This document shows, in pieces, positions 8,553-17,284 of a DNA stretch of 64,000 bases. The first letter of the stretch is position 1. Every line of letters starts with the position of its first letter. The notes under the pieces were generated by a model, which saw nothing but the letters and a program-made list of their open reading frames with translations, was not told the origin of the DNA and searched no databases. The translations under genes were made by a program, and so were the position numbers. The stretch lies in NCBI RefSeq assembly GCF_000332335.1, contig NZ_KB235948.1, positions 5,711,114 through 5,775,113 of the forward strand. The letters are read 5' to 3'. Origin of the DNA: Kamptonema formosum PCC 10802 (lineage in GTDB: Bacteria > Cyanobacteriota > Cyanobacteriia > Cyanobacteriales > Oscillatoriaceae).

Positions 8553-9890
8553 TTGCGTCCTGGCGTGCCTAAAATATTACATCCGAAATTCCAATTGAGT
8601 TCTGAGCGGCGGCCCATTGCTGTCGATTTGTTTGCTGGTGCCGGTGGATTCTCCCTGGGAATTGAGCAAGCCGGCTTCGATGTGGTGGCAGCGGTTGACA
8701 TTGACCCCGTGCATGCGGCGGTGTATTCGTTCAACTTTCCCCAAACCGAGGTGCTGTGCGCCGATCTTGCTACGATGTCCACTCGCTTGATTGGAGCGGC
8801 AGCCGCACAAAGCTCCGCATCCTGCGCTGCTGGGGGGAGTCGCAGGAGGTCACCGCCCAGCTGGGATGGTGAAATAGACCTAGCGATCGGCGGGCCTCCG
8901 TCTCAGGGGTTCGCGATTATGGGCAAGGGCGTCCTGGAAGACGAGCGCAACAATCTGGTGTTCGATTTCTGCCGCGCGGTGAGCGAGCTGCAGCCGCGAT
9001 ATTTCATCATGGAGAATGTCCCGACTCTGGTGAGTGACCAGTACGGGGAGTTTATGGAGCGGCTGATTGGGCAGTTTGAAGCAGCAGGATACAAGCTCGC
9101 GCTGCCGGTGCGGGTGTTGAATGCAGCGGATTTTGGTGTGCCGCAAGACCGGCAGCGCATGTTTTTGCTGGGCTCTCGCTTGGGTGAAGTGCTGCTGACT
9201 TATCCAGAAGTGCCGGCACAGCCAAAAAAGGTGACCGTCAAGGAGGCGATCGCAGACTTGCCGGATGTGGATGAGTTTGCAGAGCTGCTGGAGACAGATG
9301 AGCTGCTGCTGACGCCGGCGCAGCTCAATAGCATAGAAAAGCAGGCAAGCCAGTATGTGCGATCGCTGCGGGGTCTGGTGAGGGAGCCAGGGGATTTTTC
9401 CTGCGATCGCCTCTGGAACCGGCAGTTGCTGACCGGCTGCTTGCGCACGGCTCACAGCCCTGAGTGCGTGCAGCGGTTTGAGGAGACGCCGATGGGGAGG
9501 GTGGAGTCTAGCAGCCGCCTGCGCCGGCTCAATATTGACGGGCAATCTCACACCTTGCGCGCCGGCACGGGGAGGGAAAAAGGCCGGTTTACCTCGCCGC
9601 GCCCGATTCACCCGCTGCGCCCGAGGGTGATTACGGTGCGGGAGGCGGCGCGCCTGCATTCGTTTCCGGACTGGTTCCGCTTTCACGGGACGAAGTGGCA
9701 CGGATTCCGCCAGGTGGGCACTGCGCTGCCGCCGAAGTTGGGACGCGCGGTGGGGCGTCAGGTGATGGAGGCGCTGGGGATTAAGCCGGAGGTGGCGGCA
9801 GAGCCGGTGGAGCAGGGCGAGCTGGCGCTGCTGCGTATGAGTCCGTCGCTGGCTACTAAGTATTGGGAGAAAGAGTCTATGGATATGTGA
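8553..9890 (+). CDS. Solitary cytosine-5 DNA methyltransferase with Ser in place of the catalytic Cys
   Basis: The 445-residue sequence carries the m5C methyltransferase motifs in order: I (DLFAGAGGFSLG, 25-36), II/III (VDIDP ... ADL), IV (GGPPSQGF, 113-120), VI (MENVP, 153-157), VIII (QDRQRMFLLGSR, near 198-209), a target-recognition region, then IX-X (VITVREAARLHSFP and FRQVGTALPPKLGRAVG). Motif IV should read PPCQG, with Cys attacking cytosine C6; here codon TCT gives Ser117. Motif X also departs from the usual RQIGNAVPP. Residues 75-105 are a low-complexity insertion. No restriction endonuclease lies beside it. The start is uncertain: TTG 8553 and GTG 8565 are candidates, and no ATG is suitable. 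Function is probably epigenetic or lost. Confidence 0.85.
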   Translation: MRPGVPKILHPKFQLSSERRPIAVDLFAGAGGFSLGIEQAGFDVVAAVDIDPVHAAVYSFNFPQTEVLCADLATMSTRLIGAAAAQSSASCAAGGSRRRSPPSWDGEIDLAIGGPPSQGFAIMGKGVLEDERNNLVFDFCRAVSELQPRYFIMENVPTLVSDQYGEFMERLIGQFEAAGYKLALPVRVLNAADFGVPQDRQRMFLLGSRLGEVLLTYPEVPAQPKKVTVKEAIADLPDVDEFAELLETDELLLTPAQLNSIEKQASQYVRSLRGLVREPGDFSCDRLWNRQLLTGCLRTAHSPECVQRFEETPMGRVESSSRLRRLNIDGQSHTLRAGTGREKGRFTSPRPIHPLRPRVITVREAARLHSFPDWFRFHGTKWHGFRQVGTALPPKLGRAVGRQVMEALGIKPEVAAEPVEQGELALLRMSPSLATKYWEKESMDM

Positions 9891-9912
9891 TAGTGATGTT
9901 TGGTAGCGACTG

Positions 9913-9935
9913 CCGGGTTTCTTTCAGAAACCCGG
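9913..9935. repeat. CCGGGTTTCT palindrome (interspersed family)
   Basis: A perfect 10-bp inverted repeat with a 3-base loop lies 23 bases past the methyltransferase stop. It belongs to the AGAAACCCGG family seen also at 4378, 46312 and 53952. It could double as a transcription stop, though no T run follows. Confidence 0.7.
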
Positions 9936-9986
9936 TTTCTGGCAAAAGAAAAGCGGATTAAATTTTGAGTTAAAGGAGTGAAACAA

Positions 9987-10886
9987 ATGAGTCAGCAGGA
10001 GCCAAGAGATTCTCAGAATAAACCTTCTGGAAAACTAGCGGCAATCACCTCTTTGTTTATTTTCGCGCTGATTCTCTGTTCAGCCATTGCATCTGGAGTT
10101 ACTTTCTTCCTTCTGAAAAATTCTGATATATTGTCCAAAAGCTCTCCGGCATCCCCAACACCATCTGCCGCTCCACTGCCGGCAGAGCCAAGTCCTCCAT
10201 CACCGGCTGCATCACCGGCTGCATCACCGGCTCCACCAGCGGTTCCACCAGCGGCTCCAATTGCGGTTCAGCCTTCCCCAACTCCAATTGCCAGTCCAAG
10301 CAGCAGTCCGCAACCGGCTCCCACCCCTCAGGTGAGCGCGAGTGTTCCGAACGCTCTTTCTGGAAGCAGCCAAGCTCAATCTCAGAATAGCGAACTTCCC
10401 GGATATTTTCCAAATGAAGGGTTTAAGGCTCCTCCTTCTGACTTGAGCCGGTTTAAGAAAGCCAATCTCTTGCTGGACAATATGGTAATATCCGGCCAGG
10501 AATATATAAACTTTTTGAAGTCTAAAATTCTAGTTCGCGGTCAGCTGTACTCCCCTGTGTTTAGGTTAAGAGGAAACTCTAGCGAACAGCGTGTCGGTTT
10601 TGAATTGCCGGGAGTTCAGAAAGCGCTGCTCCTACAGTTCGGCTTGCAAGATTTATCGTCAGGAGATACAAATTTAACTTATCTAGTGAGGCTGTCGGCT
10701 GATGGGAAGTTACTTTGGGCCGGCGAGTGCCGGTACGGGAAAGCTCAGCAGATTGTATCGGTTCCTCTAGATATACCGGGAGCCAAAAGTCTTGTGATAG
10801 AATATGCTGTCACTGAACCGGGAGGGTTTGGTTATTATAATATGCCCGCTTTATATTTCACTAGAGCTGAGATGCTGGAGGAGTAA
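9987..10886 (+). CDS. Membrane-anchored protein with Pro-rich linker and NPCBM-like domain
   Basis: The product of 299 residues has a cytoplasmic N-terminus, one transmembrane helix (about residues 20-43), a long Pro/Ala/Ser linker with APP and ASPAASPA repeats (about 50-120), and a C-terminal beta-rich domain. That domain reads FELPGVQKALLLQFGLQDL ... VRLSADGKLLW ... VSVPLDIPGAKSLVIEY, which resembles NPCBM-type carbohydrate-binding domains. The likeness is by eye. ATG 9987 is preferred over GTG 9978 because an AAGGAG Shine-Dalgarno at 9973-9978 sits 8 bases ahead of it. The domain would face the periplasm. No partner gene is adjacent. Confidence 0.75.
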   Translation: MSQQEPRDSQNKPSGKLAAITSLFIFALILCSAIASGVTFFLLKNSDILSKSSPASPTPSAAPLPAEPSPPSPAASPAASPAPPAVPPAAPIAVQPSPTPIASPSSSPQPAPTPQVSASVPNALSGSSQAQSQNSELPGYFPNEGFKAPPSDLSRFKKANLLLDNMVISGQEYINFLKSKILVRGQLYSPVFRLRGNSSEQRVGFELPGVQKALLLQFGLQDLSSGDTNLTYLVRLSADGKLLWAGECRYGKAQQIVSVPLDIPGAKSLVIEYAVTEPGGFGYYNMPALYFTRAEMLEE

Positions 10887-10907
10887 TCTCACGCCATCCG
10901 GAGGGTA

Positions 10908-10952
10908 AGCTGTTAGGCTTTTAACCTGCTTTTCCGTTGAAAGGAGGCAGAG
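10908..10952. repeat. Interspersed repeat (GCTGTTAGGCTTTTAA type)
   Basis: A stretch beginning agctgttaggcttttaa and ending in a purine-rich aaaggaggcagag is matched closely by a second copy at 47490-47532. Both lie downstream of genes. No coding capacity. Confidence 0.55.
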
Positions 10953-11078
10953 CCGTAGGGGCGGTGCCCCCGTGCCCGCCCCGTTCCCAGGCAGTAGGGG
11001 CGGGTCCCCGTGCCAAAGCGTGTCAACTTAAGCTGTGTCCCGCAGCCTCTGGGCGGTTGAAACCGCAGCTACACAGAC

Positions 11079-11100
11079 AAAACCCGCCTGCGCGGGTTTT
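11079..11100. terminator. Bidirectional stem-loop terminator
   Basis: AAAACCCGC and GCGGGTTTT form a perfect 9-bp stem with loop ctgc. With A and T runs at both sides it can act in both directions, which suits its position between a rightward gene ending at 10886 and a leftward gene ending at 11384. Confidence 0.6.
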
Positions 11101-11233
11101 AAGATTCTAGTTCTTTTTTTAAGTCCAAGGGAGGCGGACGAAAGTTTGTCGCAGTGAATTTCAATTGCCTGGAGCTTAAGTTGACACCAGTGGCCCCCGT
11201 GCGCCCCGGAACGAGAGAACGAGAGCGGGATAA

Positions 11234-11303
11234 AAGGCGTAGGACAGGCGTCTCGCCTGTCCGAATTAAAGGCGTAGGACAGGCGTCTCGCCTGTCCGAA
11301 TTA
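11234..11303. repeat. Tandem copies of the AGGACAGGCGTCTCGCCTGT palindrome
   Basis: A unit of about 35 bases containing the perfect-palindrome core ggacaggcg / cgcctgtcc is present twice in direct orientation. A similar tandem pair is at 34390-34463, suggesting the unit tends to duplicate locally. Confidence 0.8.
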
Positions 11304-11383
11304 AACCCGCTAGAGGCGGAAGGGCCCGCCCCTAAGGTTCCCGGGTTTATGGGCTGCAGTACATCCAACTGAGAAAGGCTATA

Positions 11384-13564
11384 TTAGTAGGGCACGCGCC
11401 AAACCTTGACTGTCCTATCCGCACTGCCACTGACCAAAGTTTGCCCATCAGGGCTAAAAGTAACACACGGAACCGGCCCTAAATGTTTAAGCGTGTGAAG
11501 CAGTTCCCCAGTGCGATAATTCCAAATCCGGACCGTGCTGTCTTCTCCGCCACTGGCGAGAATTTTCCCATTGGGGCTAAAGGCAACAGAATAAACCGTG
11601 CCTGAGTCTTCCGTCAGGGTGCGCAGACGTCTTCCCGTGCCGGTATCCCACAGTGTAATCGGCGGATCGGAACCCCCACTAGCGACAGTTTGTCCGTCAG
11701 GGCTAATCGCGACAGAGTAAACCCGCCCAACAGGGAAGTTAAGCCAGGTTACTAGAAAACCGGCCCAGTCTGAAGGCGAAGGGCCATTGAAAGTGTTCAG
11801 CAGTTCCTCCCTGCGCCAATTCCAAATCTTGACAGTATTATCCCAACCGCCGCTGACCAGGATTTGCCCGTCAGCGCTGAAGGCGATAGATTCAACAGGC
11901 CACTTGATGTGCCCATTCAGGGTGCTTCGCACTTTGCCGGTGTTGAGATCCCAAAGGTTAATTGTGTGGTCAAAATTTCCACTGGCGAGGATTTGTCCAT
12001 CGGGACTGAAGGCGAGAGTCTCTACGGTCAAAACTAACAGTGAGCTTCCCAGAGTTTGCCTCAGTCTCCGCGTATCTGCATCCCACAGTTTGATGGTGCC
12101 GTCTTGAAACACTATGGTGCAAGCGCTGGCGAGGGTTTTGCCATCAGGGCTGAAGGCGACGCTCCTAATCGGATTTGAATGTCCGGCGATGGTGTCGATT
12201 AGTTCGCCGGTGTCTAAATTCCACAGCTTTACAGTTTTGTCAAAACTGCCGGTGGCGAGAGTTTTCCCATCGGGGCTAATGGCTACTGTCCTAATTATAT
12301 CTGAATGGCCGCTGATGGTGTGCGCGCATGTCCACGCGAGAAGACCTCGCCAAGTTAGGGGTTCTACTGCTGGATTCTGGCAAATCATCGGCAGCCAGCT
12401 AGTTCCTGGATAGTCCTTATTCCAAGTGTCTTCCAGCTTGAGCCGCGCTTCCCGCACTGCTGAATTTAGAGACGCGCACTTTCGCGTCTCACCCCCAGAA
12501 AATGCCGCCAGAAAATGCTGCAAAAAATCCTGCGCTGCCCTGTCTAGCACCCGCTCGCGCATCACAATGATTTGCGGGATGCGCAACTCTTCTATTTGGT
12601 TGGCCAATCCCAACCCGTGGCAAGAATTAAAAATCGCTAGCTGCAAGCCATTCTCAATGGCTGTCCTCAGGGCATTATTAAATTCCTGAACCGTCAAGCT
12701 GTCGTTTTGATTAATTTTAATCCATCCGGTTTGACCACTTATTTCGCTGCTGCTGTGTCCGGAAAAAAACAGGATATGCCAGCCCCTGTTATCCCAAAGA
12801 TATGTGCGGAATTCTTCTGGGTGCGGCTCTACTAAAGGGACAATATCTGCATCGCGTAAATGCCGTTTTAGTAAATCCAGGTCTGCTTGGGGATTAATTT
12901 CTGTCTGGCTATCAGTCCCCTTCTTATCGCCCAGTATAGCCAGTATTCTGACTCGATTGCCGCTGGGTGTTTTGGTTCCAGAAGGTGTGTGCTGTGGGGA
13001 GCTTATGGCAATTTCTGCCTTGTTGTAGTATTGCGCGAACAAATCCCACAAATGCCAAGGCAGCAGCCGCAGCTTGGGGTCTTCCGTTTGAATGATTGCG
13101 CGAATGTCGTCGTCGCGCCTCAGGTTTTGTTGCAAGCCATCCCTAATTTTTTGCCACTCCCTATCCCCAGAATTGAGCCAGGTCTTGAGACTGTCTGCAA
13201 AATTCTCAGCTAACTGGCTGCAGGGAAGGTCAGTTTCGCTGGTTTCAGCCTTGAAGCGACCTCGCAGCCCGGGTAGCTGGTTAGTTACGCTGGGTTCAGC
13301 CTTGAAGGGACCTCGTAGCCCAGGTAGCTGGTCAGTTACGCTGGGTTCAGTCGGGAAGGAGGTATGACCTCGCAGCCCAGGTAGCTGGCCATAGGCTAAC
13401 TTCCAATAGCCGTATAGATCCGCAATTTTCGGGTGCGGGGGGAGATGGCCTTCGACTTGGATTTCTGTCTCAGGAGGAGCGCCATCCTCCCTAATTCGCA
13501 GGAGAGCCGGAAACCCCTGATCAAAATTCCCTTTGAGTAGTGTTATAATGACTCGTTTACCCAT
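11384..13564 (-). CDS. CHAT caspase-like protease fused to a seven-repeat WD40 propeller
   Basis: The product (726 residues from ATG 13564; residue numbers below count from the alternative ATG two codons upstream, so subtract 2) has an N-terminal helical region, three imperfect tandem repeats starting QLPGLRG (about 62-114), a CHAT peptidase domain with likely dyad His272 (FFSGHSS) and Cys317 (IFNSCHGLG), and seven WD40 repeats (about 420-728) of the HSDIIRTVAISPDGKTLATG type. CHAT proteins are caspase relatives used as regulated proteases in bacterial cell death and conflict systems; the propeller would sense or scaffold. ATG 13564 is preferred because the GGAG at its 5' side then has about 6 bases of spacing, whereas ATG 13570 abuts it. 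It follows the HTH/DUF1822 gene by 28 bases, probably one transcript. Confidence 0.88.
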   Translation of the reverse strand: MGKRVIITLLKGNFDQGFPALLRIREDGAPPETEIQVEGHLPPHPKIADLYGYWKLAYGQLPGLRGHTSFPTEPSVTDQLPGLRGPFKAEPSVTNQLPGLRGRFKAETSETDLPCSQLAENFADSLKTWLNSGDREWQKIRDGLQQNLRRDDDIRAIIQTEDPKLRLLPWHLWDLFAQYYNKAEIAISSPQHTPSGTKTPSGNRVRILAILGDKKGTDSQTEINPQADLDLLKRHLRDADIVPLVEPHPEEFRTYLWDNRGWHILFFSGHSSSEISGQTGWIKINQNDSLTVQEFNNALRTAIENGLQLAIFNSCHGLGLANQIEELRIPQIIVMRERVLDRAAQDFLQHFLAAFSGGETRKCASLNSAVREARLKLEDTWNKDYPGTSWLPMICQNPAVEPLTWRGLLAWTCAHTISGHSDIIRTVAISPDGKTLATGSFDKTVKLWNLDTGELIDTIAGHSNPIRSVAFSPDGKTLASACTIVFQDGTIKLWDADTRRLRQTLGSSLLVLTVETLAFSPDGQILASGNFDHTINLWDLNTGKVRSTLNGHIKWPVESIAFSADGQILVSGGWDNTVKIWNWRREELLNTFNGPSPSDWAGFLVTWLNFPVGRVYSVAISPDGQTVASGGSDPPITLWDTGTGRRLRTLTEDSGTVYSVAFSPNGKILASGGEDSTVRIWNYRTGELLHTLKHLGPVPCVTFSPDGQTLVSGSADRTVKVWRVPY
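12468..12490. repeat. Dispersed GAGACGCG palindrome embedded in the CHAT gene
   Basis: AGAGACGCG ... CGCGTCTC lies inside the coding sequence and is translated as part of a GETRKCASLN stretch within the CHAT domain C-terminal helices. A longer version of the same palindrome (GTAGAGACGCGAA ... ) is intergenic at 34314-34344. It appears to be an in-frame repeat insertion. Confidence 0.55.
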
Positions 13565-13592
13565 TGCCATCTCCTCAGAAGCCTTGAGGCCA

Positions 13593-14798
13593 TCAAGTTA
13601 GAAACTCTTCTGTGATGCTAGCATCTCCCAGAGATATTGTGACACTGAACTGCAATTCGGGAGGGCCGCTAAACCCCCGTTGCAGGAAGTTATCTCTGCT
13701 GGTTGATTCAGCTTGTATGAAAGCCTCTCCCGATTCATCGAACACGGTGAGCTTGAGATTGGGGGGCAGATAGATTTGTCCCTCCTCCACCGGCTCCACT
13801 CGCAAGCGGATACTAACCTCCCCATCGGTTTTTGGCCTGAAAGCCGCAATTAAGGCCACGGCTTGACGGTCTGCCTGTGTCCCCAAGTCAAAAGCTTTGG
13901 CTCTTTCCACACCGGCTGCTGGATTGCCAGGGTCGAGTTTACCCAAGCTGAGGGCAGCTTGCCAGAGGGTTTCTGGATCTTGGCTGTTGCGCAGCAATTG
14001 GGTGAGGGCGCTGATGGCGTTTGGGTTGCCGGTGCCGGTTTTCCCGAGAGCTTCGGCGGCTTGCCGGCGGGTTGGTTCATCCTGACTGGTTTGCAGCAGG
14101 TGAATCAGATTTAGGATCGCTTCTAGAGCGTTAGAACCCTTAGCGCTTCTGTGAGCACCGGCTGGCAGTAGCTGTTCCGGCTGTTGCCAGTAGGGTTCAA
14201 AGAGATTCTGGAGGAATTGCCGCCAGTTTATTGGTGCCGGTGCGAGGCGCACATCCAGAACCGGCACGCCCAACAACTCCGTCAGTTCCCCAGTTCTGAA
14301 CAGATACTCAGCCCACTCAAAGCCTTCTTGGTAACCTTGCAAAACTAGCACTACACTCCCTTTTTTTAGCTCCTGTATTTTCAAAAATGGGTCTTCTAAA
14401 ATTTTCTGTAAATGAGCAACTATCGCTTCGGCACGCTGCCTGTCTACTTCGTTATTTATCGTGCCGCTCAATACCAAAAACCACATCACCTCAGCTGTCT
14501 GATTTTGTTCCGACCTCTGGGGCGGGGTTTTCTCAACAATTTCTTCCCAATTTAATCCTAACACCTGGCAGTAAGCCTTAAAAGCCGGAGCATTAATAGG
14601 ATTTTTAGCTGTCAAAAACCGCCTCCATGTTCCATAGGAGATGCCCTCAGCAAAGTATTCCCCCCCTGGCCAATTGGGATCTAGGACTTTACTGGCCTCC
14701 TCAAGCCACTTGTAACTGTCTACAGTCCACCCTTTTTCTTCTCTTGCTTGCTTAATCTTTGTTTGTCCCTGCTTAGAAGCTATCAAAGTCTCCGGCAT
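13593..14798 (-). CDS. HTH / HEAT-repeat / DUF1822-like regulatory protein paired with CHAT protease
   Basis: The 401 residues divide into an N-terminal helix-turn-helix-like region (about 1-95, QTKIKQAREEKGWTVD ... GLNWEEIVE), a small alpha/beta module (about 103-190, WFLVLSGTIN ... KGSVVLVLQGYQEGFEWAEY) of a kind I recall next to NACHT, TIR and CHAT domains in cyanobacteria, a few HEAT-like repeats (about 225-310, RRQAAEALGKTGTGNPNAI), and a C-terminal beta domain (about 328-401) resembling the end of DUF1822 proteins (IYLPPNLKLTVFDESGE ... VTISLGDASITEEF). DUF1822 proteins often neighbour CHAT genes in cyanobacteria (from memory). Here the usual sigma-factor-type partner is replaced by the fused HTH. 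Its role is probably DNA-binding control or scaffolding of the CHAT effector; the biochemical function is unknown. Confidence 0.7.
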   Translation of the reverse strand: MPETLIASKQGQTKIKQAREEKGWTVDSYKWLEEASKVLDPNWPGGEYFAEGISYGTWRRFLTAKNPINAPAFKAYCQVLGLNWEEIVEKTPPQRSEQNQTAEVMWFLVLSGTINNEVDRQRAEAIVAHLQKILEDPFLKIQELKKGSVVLVLQGYQEGFEWAEYLFRTGELTELLGVPVLDVRLAPAPINWRQFLQNLFEPYWQQPEQLLPAGAHRSAKGSNALEAILNLIHLLQTSQDEPTRRQAAEALGKTGTGNPNAISALTQLLRNSQDPETLWQAALSLGKLDPGNPAAGVERAKAFDLGTQADRQAVALIAAFRPKTDGEVSIRLRVEPVEEGQIYLPPNLKLTVFDESGEAFIQAESTSRDNFLQRGFSGPPELQFSVTISLGDASITEEFLT

Positions 14799-15596
14799 AT
14801 ATACACCTAAAGGTTAGGTTTGTCAAGCTCAAGTCTAGATCGGCATCCAGATCAGCATTTGACTGATCATACCCGATCTGGAGGAAACCCATACACCTCA
14901 AGGATTCTAAAGGTGTAGAGACAAAAAGCATCCAGCAATGAAACGCTTGTTCATATCTGAATTCTTTCTTATCGCCACTCTGGGCTCGCATGGGTTCACC
15001 GGCAGCAAAATGTCCCCACCGGCAGCCCCGGCACTGGCACAACCGGCCACTGCCAGTGAACAGCTTGTCCAGGCGGAACCGTATTGCCCCCCTTGTCCAT
15101 CGCCTTCGCGGGTCCCGGGCGATGGCCGAAATCACGAAGGGTTCGTAGTTGGGCTTTAGCCCTACCGTCGGGTTCTGGCCCACACATTTCCCCTCGTTCC
15201 CAGCATGAGCTGGGAACCCCCGACTGGGGGCTGTTGCCTCCGATTAGCCCGGGGCACAATTGGCCAGCCTCCACTGTCGGGGAACACCCGACTGGGGGGG
15301 CTGCTGCCTCCTATTTCCCTCGTTGCCCTCGTTCCGGGCCGGCACCATTGGCCCGCCCTACAGCCGGGAAACGCCTGACTGGGGGCTGCGGCCTGTTAGA
15401 ACGGTTGCGCAAATTAAATGCACAACTCCTTAATATACACGACAAATAAAAATCATACAAGCTGATTTTTATGCCTATAATTAGCCTAATATTTGCTGGT
15501 TTTGCTACTCCCGTACAGCTATACTAGGCTTTAGGGGCAGGCCCCCGTGCCTGCCCCCGAAACGTGCAAGTTATATGCACCGGCTTCTCTGTTCTC
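14799..15596. other. Intergenic region with direct and inverted repeats
   Basis: About 800 bases separate the CHAT pair from the kinase/NB-ARC pair. There is an inverted repeat gttcccagc/gctgggaac at 15196-15217 (same core as 58853-58880), three degenerate copies of a segment containing cgactgggggctg (near 15218, 15284, 15374), and a palindromic ggggcaggcccccgtgcctg tract near 15536. A small reading frame at 14938-15159 starts with a signal-peptide-like MKRLFISEFFLIATLG and could encode a 73-residue exported peptide, but its second half looks like repeat DNA. Confidence 0.45.
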
Positions 15597-17264
15597 TCAG
15601 CGCAGGAGTGCTAAATCCCTCCATGCTTCTACTTCTGGCCTCTGGTCATTCGGGTCAGCGGTCTGACACTTTTTCCATTCTACCCGTGCGCCTTGCGTGT
15701 TCCCCTCCGCGTCCAGCACCTGTGCCAGCAAGCAGTGAGCGGGGGCGCTTTCCGCCTTCAGCTCAAGAGCCTTCTCCAGGTGTGGCTTGGCTTCGCTATA
15801 GCGAGTTTCCCGCACATACGCCCAACCAATATTTTTGTGCAAGTCAGATTTCAATGAGTCATCTATAGCCTTCTGCAAGCCCAGCTTTAGCCATTTAATC
15901 GCTGCGTTATTATCGCTGTATCGAGTAATGTAAAGCCGGCCTAAATTGTTGCTCGCATAGGGTGTGGCGGAGTCATCGCCCTGTATGGCCGTCTGGTACT
16001 CACTGCGGGCGCAAGCATAATTGCCGCGCTTTTCGCAAGTCGCACCTAAGTTGTAGCGAGTCATATTCTGGGCTGGGTAGAATTTGAGCGCAGACCTGAA
16101 ATTAAATTCGGCACTCTCGTATCGCTTTTCGAGGTAGTTCTTGTGCCCGTTCTCGTTGAGAACAAAAGCAATCCGGGGCGAAGCCAAACGAAAGCCGCCA
16201 ACCAGTCCAAGCAAGAGCGACGCCGCCAGCCCCACCTTAACCGCAATCGCTCTCAGCCTTGTGAGGTGGCCATCCTGCTGGCCCCCCGTTTGTGGCGGGT
16301 GAGACACCGGCTCCACAGCAGGCGAACACACCGGCACCCCAGCCCCACCGGCACCTATCGCTTCCAGACATTCTAAAATAATTTCCGCACTCTGAGGCCG
16401 TTTCCCCCGAGCAGTCGCCATCAGCCAGTCAATCAAATCCGCCAGCGACTCCGAAACCCGATTCCTCCCGTGGAAACCCCAGGCGATGTCTCGCCATATC
16501 AACTCCCCCGTCTCAGCATCATCATTCAGTTCAACCGGATGCTTGCCGGTGAGCAAATGCACAAAAGTGCGACCCAGAGCAAAGAAATCGGATTGCGGCA
16601 CAGCTTTTCCATCAGATTGCTCCGGTGCTCTGTAGCCGGCTGACCCAATATTTGTGCCATTTTTCCCGGCACCAACTTTACCAAGGTAAGTGTCTGTAAC
16701 CTCCCGAACCGCGCCAAAGTCAATCAGCACCAGCCGCCCATCCGGTTTCAGCATGATATTCGCCGGCTTGATATCCCGGTGGAAATACTGCTCTTGGTGC
16801 AGCACAACCAAAATTTCTACCAGCTGTTTTAACCAATCAATCGCTTGCTCTGGCGCAATCGGTTGATTCCCCCGACTAGCCAGCCACTTCTCCAAATCTT
16901 GCCCCTCAATCTTCTCCATCACCAAACAGTGCAGTGGCTGCCGGCTCCCTCTGCCCAAAGCCGTGAAATATCCATCTCGCTCCACTTTGGGAATCCCTGG
17001 ATGGTGCAGCCGCATCAAAACAGCCGCTTCCCGCTGAAAAAGAGTGACAGCCTTTGAACAGTGATTGGTCAGGATTTTCAGGACTTTTGGCGTCCCCCCA
17101 TCATCCACTTCAAACGTCTGGCCAAAACCGCCTTTACCCAGCAGTTGAATTCCGCGATAGCGGTTTTGCAGTAAAAGTTCAGACCCGCAGTTGCCACACA
17201 TAAGTTGGCCGGCATTCAGCGGGTCATCAGGTTGGGGACAGTTGGGATTGAAGCAATAACTCAT
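15597..17264 (-). CDS. Zinc-ribbon Ser/Thr protein kinase with TPR C-terminus
   Basis: The 555-residue protein starts with a four-Cys ribbon (Cys4, Cys9, Cys23, Cys26), then a Hanks-type kinase domain (about 35-300): glycine loop LLGKGGFGQTF, VAIK-equivalent Lys in PKVLKIL, catalytic HRDIKPANIML and DFG in VLIDFGAV, and activation segment GSAGYRAPEQ. A single transmembrane helix follows (about 333-352), then TPR-like repeats to the C-terminus (RYNLGATCEKRGNYACARSE and others), predicted extracytoplasmic. The Shine-Dalgarno GGGAGG supports the ATG at 17264. It starts 20 bases after the NB-ARC gene, so the two should be co-transcribed. Confidence 0.93.
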   Translation of the reverse strand: MSYCFNPNCPQPDDPLNAGQLMCGNCGSELLLQNRYRGIQLLGKGGFGQTFEVDDGGTPKVLKILTNHCSKAVTLFQREAAVLMRLHHPGIPKVERDGYFTALGRGSRQPLHCLVMEKIEGQDLEKWLASRGNQPIAPEQAIDWLKQLVEILVVLHQEQYFHRDIKPANIMLKPDGRLVLIDFGAVREVTDTYLGKVGAGKNGTNIGSAGYRAPEQSDGKAVPQSDFFALGRTFVHLLTGKHPVELNDDAETGELIWRDIAWGFHGRNRVSESLADLIDWLMATARGKRPQSAEIILECLEAIGAGGAGVPVCSPAVEPVSHPPQTGGQQDGHLTRLRAIAVKVGLAASLLLGLVGGFRLASPRIAFVLNENGHKNYLEKRYESAEFNFRSALKFYPAQNMTRYNLGATCEKRGNYACARSEYQTAIQGDDSATPYASNNLGRLYITRYSDNNAAIKWLKLGLQKAIDDSLKSDLHKNIGWAYVRETRYSEAKPHLEKALELKAESAPAHCLLAQVLDAEGNTQGARVEWKKCQTADPNDQRPEVEAWRDLALLR

Positions 17265-17284
17265 GGCACGATGCCTCCCTCGAA

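Larger units (their letters stand above)
10953..11383. other. Repeat-rich intergenic region between converging genes
   Basis: No gene is visible. The region carries GTAGGGGCGG-type repeats (10956-11020), a strong stem-loop (11079-11100), a 35-bp tandem duplicate of the AGGACAGGCG palindrome (11234-11303) and, at 11360-11384, an end-like sequence (aactgagaaaggctatat) shared with elements near 54000. Confidence 0.6.

Noticed and set aside
15084..15449. 121-codon plus-strand frame before the kinase end
   Set aside because: It runs through three degenerate copies of a DNA repeat and has no family features.
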